A DNA stretch of 64,000 bases from Streptomyces gardneri. GTDB lineage: Bacteria > Actinomycetota > Actinomycetes > Streptomycetales > Streptomycetaceae. The DNA lies in assembly GCF_006539185.1 (NCBI RefSeq), contig NZ_BJMN01000026.1:1-64000 (forward strand), read 5' to 3'. The position numbers and the translations under genes are program-made. Below, in pieces: positions 32,814-41,237 of this stretch. Numbering within the stretch: position 1 is the first letter of the stretch; each line of letters opens with the position of its first letter. The notes under the pieces were generated by a model. It saw only the letters and a program-made list of their open reading frames with translations. It was not told where the DNA came from and did not search any database.

Positions 32814-33398
32814 ATGACGTACGAAGCCCCGCCCCGCATCGGTGATCTGCTCCGCTCCGCCGCCGCCCACGCCGAACCCCTGGTCGCCGCCACCATCGAC
32901 GAATCGCTCGGCGCGCCCACGCCCTGCGCCGAGTACGACGTGCGCGCCCTGCTGAACCATCTCTTCGCCGTCGTCGTGAACTTCCAGGCCCTCGCGGCCA
33001 AGGAGTCGGCCGACTTCTCCGAGACCCCGGACCGGCTGGCGGAGGACGGCTGGCGCGAGCGGTTCTCGGTGGAGACCGGGAAGCTGGTCACCGCCTGGTC
33101 GGCGCCCGGCGCGGAGGAGGGGACCTCCGGGGCCATGGGGCTGCCGGCGCGGACGGTCGGTTCGATGGTCCTGCTCGATCTGACCGTGCACGCCTGGGAC
33201 CTGGCGCGGGCCACCGGGCGTGGCTTCGAACCGGATCCGGCCGTGGTGGCCGGGCTTGCGGAGGAGGTGGAGAGCATGGCGCCGATGGCCCGGAAGATGA
33301 ACGTCTTCGGGGAGAGCGTCGACCTGCCCGAGGGGGCGAGCGCGTTCGAGCGGCTCCTCGCCGTGACGGGGCGCGACCCGCGCGCCTGGGCGGTCTGA
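32814..33398 (+). CDS. TIGR03086 family metal-binding protein
   Basis: A 194-residue helical protein of the DinB/mycothiol-dependent maleylpyruvate isomerase N-terminal group, TIGR03086 type. Conserved blocks are PTPCAEYDVRALLNHLFAVV near residue 36, with one likely metal His, and LLDLTVHAWDLARATG near 122, with another. Members are thought to be mycothiol-dependent or metal-dependent enzymes; the substrate is unknown. TAGCGT (32802-32807) lies 6 nt before the ATG. Divergent from the AraC regulator. Confidence 0.82.
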   Translation: MTYEAPPRIGDLLRSAAAHAEPLVAATIDESLGAPTPCAEYDVRALLNHLFAVVVNFQALAAKESADFSETPDRLAEDGWRERFSVETGKLVTAWSAPGAEEGTSGAMGLPARTVGSMVLLDLTVHAWDLARATGRGFEPDPAVVAGLAEEVESMAPMARKMNVFGESVDLPEGASAFERLLAVTGRDPRAWAV

Positions 33399-33426
33399 GG
33401 CCCGCGTGCCCGCGGCGGCCCCGGGT

Positions 33427-33675
33427 TCAGCGCAGGCGGCCCGGGGAGCCGAAGGAGAGGCGGGAGACGACCTGGCCGAAGGCGTGCTCCTCGGCGGGGG
33501 TCAGCTGCACCGACTCCTGCGGGTGCCAGACGCGCTCCAGCGGACCGACCGCCCGGTCGCGGCGCGCCCGGGCGCGGGCCCTCAGGCCCAGCGTCAGCCA
33601 CACGGCCGTCGAGACGGCGAGCAGGCCGAAGAGCGTGAGGACACGGGGGTCGGAGAACTGGTCGGGCAACGACAT
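33427..33675 (-). CDS. small membrane protein, unknown
   Basis: An 82-residue protein with one hydrophobic helix (RVLTLFGLLAVSTAVWLTLGL, residues 11-31) followed by an Arg-rich patch and a soluble tail (ESVQLTPAEEHAFGQVVSRLSF). GGAG lies 6 nt before the ATG at 33675. No family is recognised. It is convergent with the TIGR03086 gene; a GC-rich inverted repeat around 33416-33451 overlaps its last codons and may terminate both. Confidence 0.6.
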   Translation of the reverse strand: MSLPDQFSDPRVLTLFGLLAVSTAVWLTLGLRARARARRDRAVGPLERVWHPQESVQLTPAEEHAFGQVVSRLSFGSPGRLR

Positions 33676-33939
33676 GGCTCACTCCAGGACGTGAGGGCCG
33701 CCCGTGCGCGCCGCGCCCCGGCAGGTGGCGCGCGTGAACGGAGGTCGGCGATTCCTACTGCTTCCTCCCGACCCGTTCAGTTAACACCAACCTGGGGGAC
33801 TTTCGGCAGGGGGTCCGGGACCAATGTCCCTGCCGGGCGGTGGCGGTCGTCCGGGGCCGCCGCAGGCCCTCTTGTGCGGGCCGGGGAACCGCTCCAAGGT
33901 GACGGAGCAGGCAGTCTCGGCCGGGGAGGGAGCAGCCGT

Positions 33940-34776
33940 ATGTCCGGAGCGCAGCCATGGGGATTCACGGACGACAGGGGTACCGAGCGGGTGGCGGCCC
34001 GTGTGCCGGAGCGGGTCGTCGCGTACGTACGGGCCGGGGCGGCGCTGCTCGACCTGGGGGTGACGCCGGTCGCCGTCTACGGCTCCGGGCACGACGGCCC
34101 GGGGTACGACCCGGCCAAGGCGGGCGGCCTCGACGCGGCCGGGGTCCCGTACCTCGGCCCCGGCCGGGCCCTGGACGAGGGGCCGCTGCGGGAGCTGCGG
34201 CCGGACCTGATCGTCGACGTCACGTACGACGGGAAGAGCCCTTACGCGCTGGACGAGGCGGTCGCCGACCGGCTCGGGGTGCCGCTCGTCGCGCTCTCCG
34301 TCGGCAACGAGCTCACCCTTCCGGCGATCCTCGACCGCTTCGGGGAGCTGAGTACCTCGCTCCGTGCCGGGGTGCGGGAGTCGGGGGACCCGGCGGGCAC
34401 GGGGGAGGCCGAGGCCGTCCTGCGGGAGGTCGCCGGGCGGACCGGGCGCACCGTCCTCGCGCTCTCCGGCGCCGGTCCCGACCAGGTCCATCTGGCCCGT
34501 CCGCAGGCCTGGCCCGAGCTGGCGCGGCTCGCGGCGCTCGGCGTCCGGCTGCTCGACCCGGGCCCGGGGCCCGGCGCCAACTGGCTCACCGCCGACTGGG
34601 ACCGGGTCGCCGAGCTCCGTCCCGAGCTGATCCTCTTCGACAACCGGTTCCACGCCGTCCCGCCGTACGAGACCCCGCCCGGCACCCGCCTCGCCGCCTG
34701 GAACCCCGAGACGCCGCCCAGCCCCGCCGCCTACGCGCGGTTCTTCCGCGAGCTGGCCGAGGCCCTGGCGGCGTAG
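33940..34776 (+). CDS. substrate-binding-protein-like protein without signal peptide
   Basis: A 278-residue protein with the helical-backbone metal/siderophore receptor fold (PERVVAYVRAGAALLDLGVTPVAVYG, then LRELRPDLIVDVTYDG, LPAILDRFGEL). It resembles iron-siderophore binding proteins, yet the N-terminus (MSGAQPWGFTDDRG) has no signal sequence or lipobox. No permease or ATPase genes flank it. It may be cytosolic and bind or sequester a ligand. The ATG at 33940 has GGGAG about 8 nt upstream. Confidence 0.7.
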   Translation: MSGAQPWGFTDDRGTERVAARVPERVVAYVRAGAALLDLGVTPVAVYGSGHDGPGYDPAKAGGLDAAGVPYLGPGRALDEGPLRELRPDLIVDVTYDGKSPYALDEAVADRLGVPLVALSVGNELTLPAILDRFGELSTSLRAGVRESGDPAGTGEAEAVLREVAGRTGRTVLALSGAGPDQVHLARPQAWPELARLAALGVRLLDPGPGPGANWLTADWDRVAELRPELILFDNRFHAVPPYETPPGTRLAAWNPETPPSPAAYARFFRELAEALAA

Positions 34777-34840
34777 GGCGTGTCCCGTCGATCAGGCGGG
34801 ATCAGGCCAGATCACGTCGCGGCACACAGAATCGCGCCGG

Positions 34841-35284
34841 TCACGCCGGGGTCGAGGACAGCCGGGTGCGGAGGGACGTGGCGAACTCCTCCGCTCGGGC
34901 CAGCTGGGTCCGCAGTTCGGTGACCCGCTCCGCGGCCGCCTGCTCGTAGCGGCGGACGCGGGTCACGAGCGTCGAGCGGTCCTCCGGCGCGAGCTCCGTG
35001 TCCGTGCCCGGGCGGTCCTCGGTCAGCCGGTCCACGGCCGTGAGCAGCTCGCGGGTCTCGTCGAGGGTGAAGCCGAGCGGCTTCATCCGGCGGATGACCA
35101 TCAGCCGGGCGACGTCCGCGTCCGTGTAGAGGGGGAAGCCGCCGGGCGAGGCCGCGGACGGCACCACCAGGCCGTTGTCCTCGTACTGGCGGATCGTGCG
35201 CAGGGACAGTTCCGTCCGCGCGGCGACCTCGCCGATCTGCATGGGTTCGCCGGCCATCCGTACTCCGCTCCGTACTCCGCTCAC
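34841..35284 (-). CDS. MerR-family transcriptional regulator
   Basis: A protein of about 147 residues. The MerR helix-turn-helix runs MQIGEVAARTELSLRTIRQYEDNGLVVPSAASPGGFPLYTDADVARLMVIRRMKPLGFTLDET. A coiled-coil dimer helix follows (RYEQAAAERVTELRTQLARAEEFATSLR). There is no Cys-rich metal site, so it is not a typical metal sensor. The start is uncertain: the GTG at 35284 has GGAAGGA at 8 nt, while the ATG at 35257 has a weaker GGAG, and a perfect 12-bp duplication lies between them. Divergent from the APC permease. Confidence 0.75.
   Translation of the reverse strand: MSGVRSGVRMAGEPMQIGEVAARTELSLRTIRQYEDNGLVVPSAASPGGFPLYTDADVARLMVIRRMKPLGFTLDETRELLTAVDRLTEDRPGTDTELAPEDRSTLVTRVRRYEQAAAERVTELRTQLARAEEFATSLRTRLSSTPA
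35258..35281. repeat. 12-bp tandem duplication at the MerR gene start
   Basis: CCGTACTCCGCT occurs twice without a gap. On the coding strand it copies a GGAG-containing segment, creating two candidate ribosome binding sites and Gly-Val-Arg-Ser repeats if the upstream GTG is used. Confidence 0.75.
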
Positions 35285-35365
35285 GCGTGACGTCCTTCCT
35301 TGTAGGGGATCCGGCAGGGCGCGTCTTCGGCGCATTACATACCATTCGTCCTAACTTCAGCACTT

Positions 35366-37368
35366 ATGAGAGCTGGAAGTGCGGCGAAACGCCTGCTCGT
35401 GGGACGTCCGTTGGACAGCGGACGGCTCGGTGACACCCTGCTGCCCAAGAAGCTCGCACTGCCGATCTTCTGCAGCGACCCGCTCTCCTCCGTCGCCTAC
35501 GCGACCGAGGAGATCCTGCTGATCCTCGCTCTCGGCGGCCTCGCCGTGCTCCATCTGGCCTGGTACGCGGCGGTCGGCATCGTCGTCCTGCTGCTGGTCG
35601 TCGTCGCGTCCTACCGGCAGACCTGCTACGCCTACCCGGGCGGCGGCGGGGCCTATGTCGTCTCCGCCGAGAACCTCGGACAGACCGCCGCGCTCACCGC
35701 CGCCTCCGCCCTGCTCATCGACTACGTGATGACCGTCGCGGTGTCCGTCGTCTCCGGGGTCGCCGCGATCACCTCGGCCGTCCCCTCGCTCGACGGGCAC
35801 GCCGTGGCCATGTCGGCGGGCTTCGTGGCGGTGCTGGCCTGGCTGAACCTGCGCGGGGTGCGGGAGTCGGGGCGCTGGTTCGCGATGCCCACCTATGCCT
35901 TCATCGCCGTCATCTACGTCATGTTCGCCGTGGCCGCGTGCGCATGGCGACCGGAGCGACGATCCGCGCCGAGTCCGCCGACCTGCCCGTGAACGCCGTC
36001 TCGACCTACTCGGGGATCGCGCTGCTCTTCCTCGCCCTGCGCGCCTTCGCCTCCGGCTGCACCGCGCTGACCGGTGTCGAGGCCGTCAGCAACGGCGTCC
36101 CGGCCTTCGCCGAGCCGAAGAGCCGCAACGCGGCCATGACCCTGGCGATCATGGGGGCGCTCTCGGTGACCATGTTCTTCGGGATCACCGTGCTGGCGAT
36201 GGTCTACGAGGTCCATGTCGCCGAGGACCCCACCGAACTCGGGCTCGCCCCCGGCACCCCGATGTCCACGGCGCTGGCCCAGATCGGCCGGGCGACCTTC
36301 GGCGACTGGCACGTCCTCTTCTACGCGCTCCAGGCCGTCACCGCGGGCGTCCTGATCCTGGCGGCCAACACCGCCTTCAACGGCTTCCCGATGCTCGCCT
36401 CGGTCCTCGCGCGCGACCGCTACGCGCCCCGCCAGCTCTTCCACCGCGGGGACCGGCTCGTCCACTCCAACGGCATCGTCCTCCTCGCGCTCGCCGCCAT
36501 CGCCCTGATCGTCGCCTTCGACGCGGAGCTGACCCGACTGATCCAGCTCTACATCATCGGCGTCTTCGTCTCCTTCACCCTTTCCCAGGCCGGCATGGTC
36601 AAGCACTGGCGGCGAGAACTCGCCAGGCCCGCCACGGCGAACAGCCCCGGAGGGGCCGCCGACCGCCACAGCATCCGGCGCCGCCTCGCGATCAACGCCT
36701 TCGGCGCCTGTCTGACCGCGGTCGTCCTCGTCATCGTCCTGATCACCAAGTTCACGCACGGCGCCTGGCTCGTCGTCATCGCGATGCCGGTGCTCTTCGC
36801 CGGGATGAAGGGGGTGCGCCGGCACTACGACGCCGTCGCCGCCGAGGTCGCGGTCGGCGCCGGCGCAAGGGCCCACGCCCTCGCCGCGAACCACGTCCTC
36901 GTCCTGGTCGCCTCGGTCAACGCGCCCAGCCTGCGCGCCCTGTCCTACGCGAAGACCCTGCGGCCCGCCTCCCTCACGGCCGTCACCGTCGCCGAGGACC
37001 CGGCGGAGGCGGAGGTGCTCCGCGCGACCTGGGAGGCCCACGGCATCGACGTACCCCTGCGGGTGCTCAGCTCCCCGTACCGCTCGCTCGTCCAGCCGAT
37101 CCTGCGGTACGTCCGGGAGGCGCCCGAGCGGACGCCGGACTCGGTGGTCTCGGTGGTCATCCCCGAGTACGTGGTCGGGCACTGGTGGGAGCAGCCCCTG
37201 CACAACCAGAGCGCCCTGCGCCTCAAGACCCGGCTCCTGTTCATGAAGAACGTCGTCGTCATCGACGTGCCGTACCGGCTCGCCTCCGCCCGCGAGCTCG
37301 CCGAGCAGCGACGGGAACAGCGGGAACAGGGGGAACAGGGGGAGCAGCGGGAACGACAAGGTCCCTAG
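35366..37368 (+). pseudogene. APC-family permease split by a -1 frameshift
   Basis: Two adjacent frames together encode a normal APC amino-acid/polyamine-type permease of about 667 residues. The first (35366-35992) carries helices 1-6, starting RAGSAAKRLLVGRPLDSG and ending in out-of-frame residues after VMFAVAA. The second (open from 35938) continues without loss (RMATGATIRAESADLPVNAVSTYSG) to a hydrophilic C-terminal domain of about 150 residues and a Gln/Glu/Arg-rich tail. Adding one base near 35930-35938 (GCGTGCGC to GCGGTGCGC) restores one reading frame. No slippery heptamer is visible, so this is a mutation or a sequencing error rather than programmed shifting. The transported compound is unknown. 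Divergent from the MerR gene. Confidence 0.8.
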
Positions 37369-37402
37369 GGGCGCTCCACCTGTCAGGGGTAGCGTTCCCG
37401 CC

Positions 37403-38005
37403 GTGGGAACGGCGGGCGGGATGGGGGAACGGGACGTGCTTCCGGTACACAGGCCGACGACGAGTGGTGTCGCCGAGCGGCGAGGAGTCCGTAAGGCCCT
37501 CGTCATCGGTCTGATCGTGGTGGCGGTCCTGGCCGTGCCGGCCGCCGTCGTCGGTCTCTGGGCGGCCGTCGTGATCGGCATGTCCGACCCCGGCGGGCCC
37601 AGTCTCCTCGGGCTGCGGATCGACGGGGACACGGTCACGGTGAAGGCCGCCCAGTGCCCGTCGGAGCGGGTGCGGCGGGTGGAGCTCCGGGACGGTGACT
37701 CGGAGAAGCTCGTGTGGCGGGCCGACGGGCCGCTGACCGAGGAGGGGCGCGGCGGGCTGCTGAGGCTGTGGGCCGCGGAGGACTACCGGACGTCCCGTCC
37801 GGCCACCCGTCCGGCGGAGCTGCCGAAGCAGCTCGCCGTGTCGGTCGGCTACGGGCCGGAGGACGGGGCGGGCGCGGTCTTCGACACGGCGGCCGTACGG
37901 GCCGCCGCGCTGCCCGCCGGCTCGTACTGGACTCCCGAGGGGGTCAGGACGGGCCGGGAGCTCGACGAGCTCATCGACTGCGGTGGCGGCGAGAAGGCCC
38001 CGTAA
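37403..38005 (+). CDS. membrane-anchored protein, unknown
   Basis: A 200-residue protein. A cytoplasmic N-terminus of about 28 residues is followed by one long transmembrane helix (ALVIGLIVVAVLAVPAAVVGLWAAVVIG) and an extracellular domain (LGLRIDGDTVTVKAAQCPSERVRRVELRDGDSEKLVWRADG). No family is recognised. The GTG at 37403 is favoured: TAGCGT (37390-37395) lies 7 nt upstream, as in leaderless genes. GTTCCC/GGGAAC (37394-37410) forms an inverted repeat across the start. An alternative ATG is at 37421. Confidence 0.6.
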   Translation: MGTAGGMGERDVLPVHRPTTSGVAERRGVRKALVIGLIVVAVLAVPAAVVGLWAAVVIGMSDPGGPSLLGLRIDGDTVTVKAAQCPSERVRRVELRDGDSEKLVWRADGPLTEEGRGGLLRLWAAEDYRTSRPATRPAELPKQLAVSVGYGPEDGAGAVFDTAAVRAAALPAGSYWTPEGVRTGRELDELIDCGGGEKAP

Positions 38006-38084
38006 GAGCGGGATAGCCCCGTAGGAGCGGGAAGGCCCCCTAGGAGCGGGCAGGACCCGAGGGCAGGCCCCGTAGAGAGCGGGA
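37996..38084. repeat. four imperfect ~18-bp direct repeats at a gene end
   Basis: Copies of GGCCCCGTAGGAGCGGGA, with 1-3 changes each, begin at 37996, 38016, 38034 and 38066. The first contains the stop codon of the upstream gene. They look like local duplications of a short segment; no function is evident. Confidence 0.6.
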
Positions 38085-38138
38085 AAGCCGCCGGTGATCG
38101 TGCCGGCCGGCGGGCCTTCCCGTGCTGTCTCTTCGGGG

Positions 38139-38759
38139 TCAGGGCCAGACCAGGCAGTACGGCTGGTGGCCCGCTTCGTGGAGGCGGACCGAGAAGTCCT
38201 GCCATTCGTGGAGCAGCTGGTAGACGTCGAAGGCGTCGCGCGGGCCGCCGCGGTCGGGGACCGTGGACCAGATGAAGGCGGCGGCGCCGACCGACTCCTC
38301 GCCGATCCCGCGCAGCGGGTCGACCACGGTCATCTGCAGCTTCACTACGGCGTAGTCCGGGTGCAGCACGACGAGCTCCAGCGGGGGCACCTTGTGCAGG
38401 GGCATGCCCTGGATGCCCGTGAGGACCATCGCCGCTATCGTCTCCGGCTTGATCTTGGTGAACATGCCGCCCATGCCGAGCTCGTCGCCACCGAGCTCCT
38501 CCGGGCGCATCGAGATCGGGACGCGGGCCGCCGTGGCGCCGTCGGGCGCGCCGAAGTACTTGTACGTCACTCCCAACGACCGGCCACTCCCGCTTCCGGA
38601 CGAGGAATCCGCCTCGGGTCCCTGGCCGCCGGGGCCTCCCGGAGTGCCGGGCGCGCCGGGAGTCGGCCCGTCCGCCCGCCGGCGCCGGTGCCTCCCCCGC
38701 CGGGCAGACTCCGGACCCAGGTCGTCCGTCCCCTCGCCCGGTCCGCCACCGCGATGCAT
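38139..38759 (-). CDS. hypothetical protein
   Basis: A 206-residue soluble protein. The first 60 residues are low-complexity (Gly, Pro, Arg, Ser). The rest is a compact domain without a family I can name (VTYKYFGAPDGATAARVPISMRPEELGG, then LELVVLHPDYAVVKLQMTVVDPL and a C-terminus DAFDVYQLLHEWQDFSVRLHEAGHQPY). The true start could lie inside the low-complexity part, as the ATG at 38759 has a GGAG only 2 nt away. Convergent with the membrane protein gene. Confidence 0.55.
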   Translation of the reverse strand: MHRGGGPGEGTDDLGPESARRGRHRRRRADGPTPGAPGTPGGPGGQGPEADSSSGSGSGRSLGVTYKYFGAPDGATAARVPISMRPEELGGDELGMGGMFTKIKPETIAAMVLTGIQGMPLHKVPPLELVVLHPDYAVVKLQMTVVDPLRGIGEESVGAAAFIWSTVPDRGGPRDAFDVYQLLHEWQDFSVRLHEAGHQPYCLVWP

Positions 38760-38895
38760 ATCTCCACCCGACTGCTTTTTCTCGGCAACACGACCCCGCC
38801 GCGCAACCCGATCATCGTGTCAGTGACCTCCCCCGCGTTCGTACGGTGAAACACCTGTCCGCAAGAACGCCGTGGCCTCTGACACCATGGATTCC

Positions 38896-38955
38896 GTGAG
38901 CCATCCCTATGACGCCCCAGTTTCGCAGACGCGGCCGACAGCCGCCCCGGCGTGA
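38896..38955 (+). pseudogene. short frame duplicating the hemL start
   Basis: GTG at 38896 opens a 19-codon frame reading MSHPYDAPVSQTRPTAAPA and then stops. Its first 12 residues almost repeat the true HemL start 133 bp downstream (P-Y-S-Y-E-A-P-V-S-Q-T). Either a partial duplication broke the original start, or this is an upstream open frame that tunes hemL. Confidence 0.45.
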
Positions 38956-38980
38956 TTCTCAGGGTGCCCACACCGTTCCT

Positions 38981-39016
38981 CTGTACTCGAAGCCGTACTC
39001 GCAGCCGTACTCGCAG
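38981..39016. repeat. three 12-bp tandem repeats upstream of hemL
   Basis: CTGTACTCGAAG, CCGTACTCGCAG and CCGTACTCGCAG follow each other directly, ending 13 bp before the hemL start codon. Confidence 0.7.
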
Positions 39017-39028
39017 GTCAGGATCACA

Positions 39029-40336
39029 GTGCCGTATTCATACGAAGCCCCAGTCTCACAGACGCTTTTCGACCGCGCGTCCCTCGTGACGCCCGGCGGC
39101 GTGAACTCACCGGTGCGTGCCTTCCGAGCCGTGGGCGGTACGCCCCGGTTCATGGTCTCCGGTACCGGTCCGTACCTCACCGACGCGGACGGTCGTGAGT
39201 ACGTCGACCTGGTCTGCTCGTGGGGGCCGATGATTCTCGGCCACGCGCACCCCGAGGTCACCGCCGCGGTGCAGGCCGCCGTGGCCCGCGGCACGTCCTT
39301 CGGCACGCCGGGCGAGGGCGAGGTCGCGCTCGCGGAGGAGATCGTCGCGCGCGTCGAGCCCGTCGAGCAGGTCCGGCTCGTCTCCTCCGGTACGGAGGCC
39401 ACGATGTCCGCGATCCGGCTCGCCCGCGGCTTCACGGGGCGCGCCAAGGTCGTCAAGTTCGCCGGCTGCTACCACGGTCACGTGGACGCGCTGCTTGCCG
39501 CGGCCGGTTCCGGGGTCGCGACCCTCGGCCTCCCGGACACGCCCGGTGTGACCGGCGCGCAGGCCGGGGACACGATCGTGCTGCCGTACAACGACCTCGA
39601 AGCGGTGCGGGCGGCCTTCGCCGCGCACCCGGGCGAGATCGCCTGTGTGATCACCGAGGCCTCGCCCGGCAACATGGGCGTCGTGCCGCCGGCGGAGGGC
39701 TTCAACCAGGGCCTGGCGGACGCGTGCCGGGAGAACGGCGCGCTGTACATCTCCGACGAGGTGATGACCGGTTTCCGTACCTCGAAGGCCGGCTGGTACG
39801 GCGTCGACGGCGTCAAGGCGGACCTGCTGACCTTCGGCAAGGTCATGGGCGGCGGCTTCCCGGCCGCCGCGTTCGGTGGCCGCGCCGACGTCATGGGCCA
39901 CCTGGCCCCGGCCGGGCCGGTCTACCAGGCGGGCACGCTCTCCGGTAACCCGATCGCCACCGCCGCCGGGCTCGCGCAGCTGCGGCTGCTCGACGACGCC
40001 GCGTACGAGAAGGTGAACGCGGTGTCGAAGGAGATCCAGGGGCTCGTCACCGGCGCCCTGGCGAAGGAGGGCGTCGCGCACCGGCTGCAGACCGCCTCCA
40101 ACATGTTCTCGGTCTTCTTCACGGCCGACGAGGTGCGGAACTACGACGAGGCGAAGCAGCAGGAGGCCTTCCGCTTCAACGCCTTCTTCCACTCGATGCT
40201 GGCCGACGGCGTCTACCTGCCGCCGTCCGCCTTCGAGTCCTGGTTCGTGTCGGCCGCGCACGACGAGCGGGCGATCGAGCGGATCGCCGCCGCGCTGCCG
40301 GCCGCCGCCCGCGCCGCCGCGGAGGCCACGGCATGA
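39029..40336 (+). CDS. hemL: glutamate-1-semialdehyde 2,1-aminomutase
   Basis: A 435-residue PLP enzyme that converts glutamate-1-semialdehyde, the HemA product, to aminolevulinate. Typical blocks are TPGGVNSPVRAF (near residue 19), SWGPMILGHAHP, SGTEATMSAIRLAR, YHGHVDALL and DEVMTGFR, and the PLP lysine is in LLTFGKVMGGGFP near 270. The GTG at 39029 gives the family N-terminus (P-Y-S-Y-E-A-P-V-S-Q-T-L-F-D-R) with AGGA 5 nt upstream; the open frame continues upstream through repeats but is not expected to be translated. It is translationally coupled by ATGA to the phosphatase gene that follows. Confidence 0.93.
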   Translation: MPYSYEAPVSQTLFDRASLVTPGGVNSPVRAFRAVGGTPRFMVSGTGPYLTDADGREYVDLVCSWGPMILGHAHPEVTAAVQAAVARGTSFGTPGEGEVALAEEIVARVEPVEQVRLVSSGTEATMSAIRLARGFTGRAKVVKFAGCYHGHVDALLAAAGSGVATLGLPDTPGVTGAQAGDTIVLPYNDLEAVRAAFAAHPGEIACVITEASPGNMGVVPPAEGFNQGLADACRENGALYISDEVMTGFRTSKAGWYGVDGVKADLLTFGKVMGGGFPAAAFGGRADVMGHLAPAGPVYQAGTLSGNPIATAAGLAQLRLLDDAAYEKVNAVSKEIQGLVTGALAKEGVAHRLQTASNMFSVFFTADEVRNYDEAKQQEAFRFNAFFHSMLADGVYLPPSAFESWFVSAAHDERAIERIAAALPAAARAAAEATA

Positions 40337-41037
40337 GCGACGTGACGAGCTCCCCGAAGAGCGACGAGGACGTCACCGTCGTCCACCTGATGCGGCACGG
40401 CGAGGTCCACAACCCGGACGGGGTCCTCTACGGCCGCCGCGCCGGCTACCACCTCTCCGAGCTCGGCCGGCAGATGGCGGACCGGGTCGCCGAGCACCTG
40501 GCCGACCGGGACGTCACGTATGTCGTCGCCTCCCCGCTGGAGCGGGCGCAGGAGACGGCGCAGCCGGTCGCCAAGGCTCACGGTCTGGACCTGGCGAGCG
40601 ACGGGCGGCTCATCGAGGCGGCGAACGTCTTCGAGGGCAAGACCTTCGGGGTCGGGGACGGGGCCCTGCGCAAGCCGGGGAACTGGAAGCACCTGACCAA
40701 TCCGTTCCAGCCGTCCTGGGGCGAGCCGTACGTCGAGCAGGTCGTCCGCATGATGGGCGCGCTGGACGCGGCGAAGGACGCGGCGCGCGGGCACGAGGCG
40801 GTCTGTGTCAGCCACCAGCTGCCGATCTGGATCGTCCGGAGCTTCGTGGAGAAGCGGCGGCTGTGGCACGACCCGCGGCGGCGGCAGTGCACGCTCGCCT
40901 CGCTGACCTCGTTCACGTACCGGGGCGACAAGATCGTCTCGGTCGGGTACAGCGAGCCGGCCCGGGACCTCGTCCCGGCGCACCTGCTGGCCGGGGCGAA
41001 GCCGGTCAAGGGGAAGTCGAAGGCCTTCGGGGCGTAG
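40333..41037 (+). CDS. histidine phosphatase family protein
   Basis: A 234-residue phosphoglycerate mutase-like protein. The catalytic Arg-His-Gly is in VVHLMRHGEVHNPDG near residue 22. The second Arg/Glu block is ASPLERAQETAQPV, and the second His is in AVCVSHQLPIWIVRSF. It is probably a small-molecule phosphatase rather than a glycolytic mutase, given its link to hemL and cytochrome c genes. Its ATG overlaps the hemL stop. Confidence 0.88.
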   Translation: MSDVTSSPKSDEDVTVVHLMRHGEVHNPDGVLYGRRAGYHLSELGRQMADRVAEHLADRDVTYVVASPLERAQETAQPVAKAHGLDLASDGRLIEAANVFEGKTFGVGDGALRKPGNWKHLTNPFQPSWGEPYVEQVVRMMGALDAAKDAARGHEAVCVSHQLPIWIVRSFVEKRRLWHDPRRRQCTLASLTSFTYRGDKIVSVGYSEPARDLVPAHLLAGAKPVKGKSKAFGA

Positions 41038-41070
41038 CGCTCTAGACGCCGTACCCCGTGAGGGGGTAGT

Positions 41071-41110
41071 CAGGGCGGTCAGGTGGTGTACATGCCATCG
41101 GGCCGCCCTG
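41071..41110 (+). terminator. possible terminator after hemL-phosphatase operon
   Basis: CAGGGCGG pairs with CCGCCCTG across a 24-nt loop. Weak but well placed, before an AT-rich gap that precedes the Tat lipoprotein gene. Confidence 0.4.
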
Positions 41111-41237
41111 AGTCATGCCTGGACCTCTTCCTGAAATTTATGTGCGAATTTCCGGAACCTCCGTGTTCCGCCCGGCATCTCACTCATTGTCGGTTTGGAT
41201 GACGGTGAGTTCATACGTCAGCGCGAATGGGGATGTC

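Noticed and set aside
35920..35945. Programmed -1 frameshift in the APC permease
   Set aside because: Slipping back one base would restore the frame, but there is no slippery heptamer or downstream structure, and this family is not known to use frameshifting.
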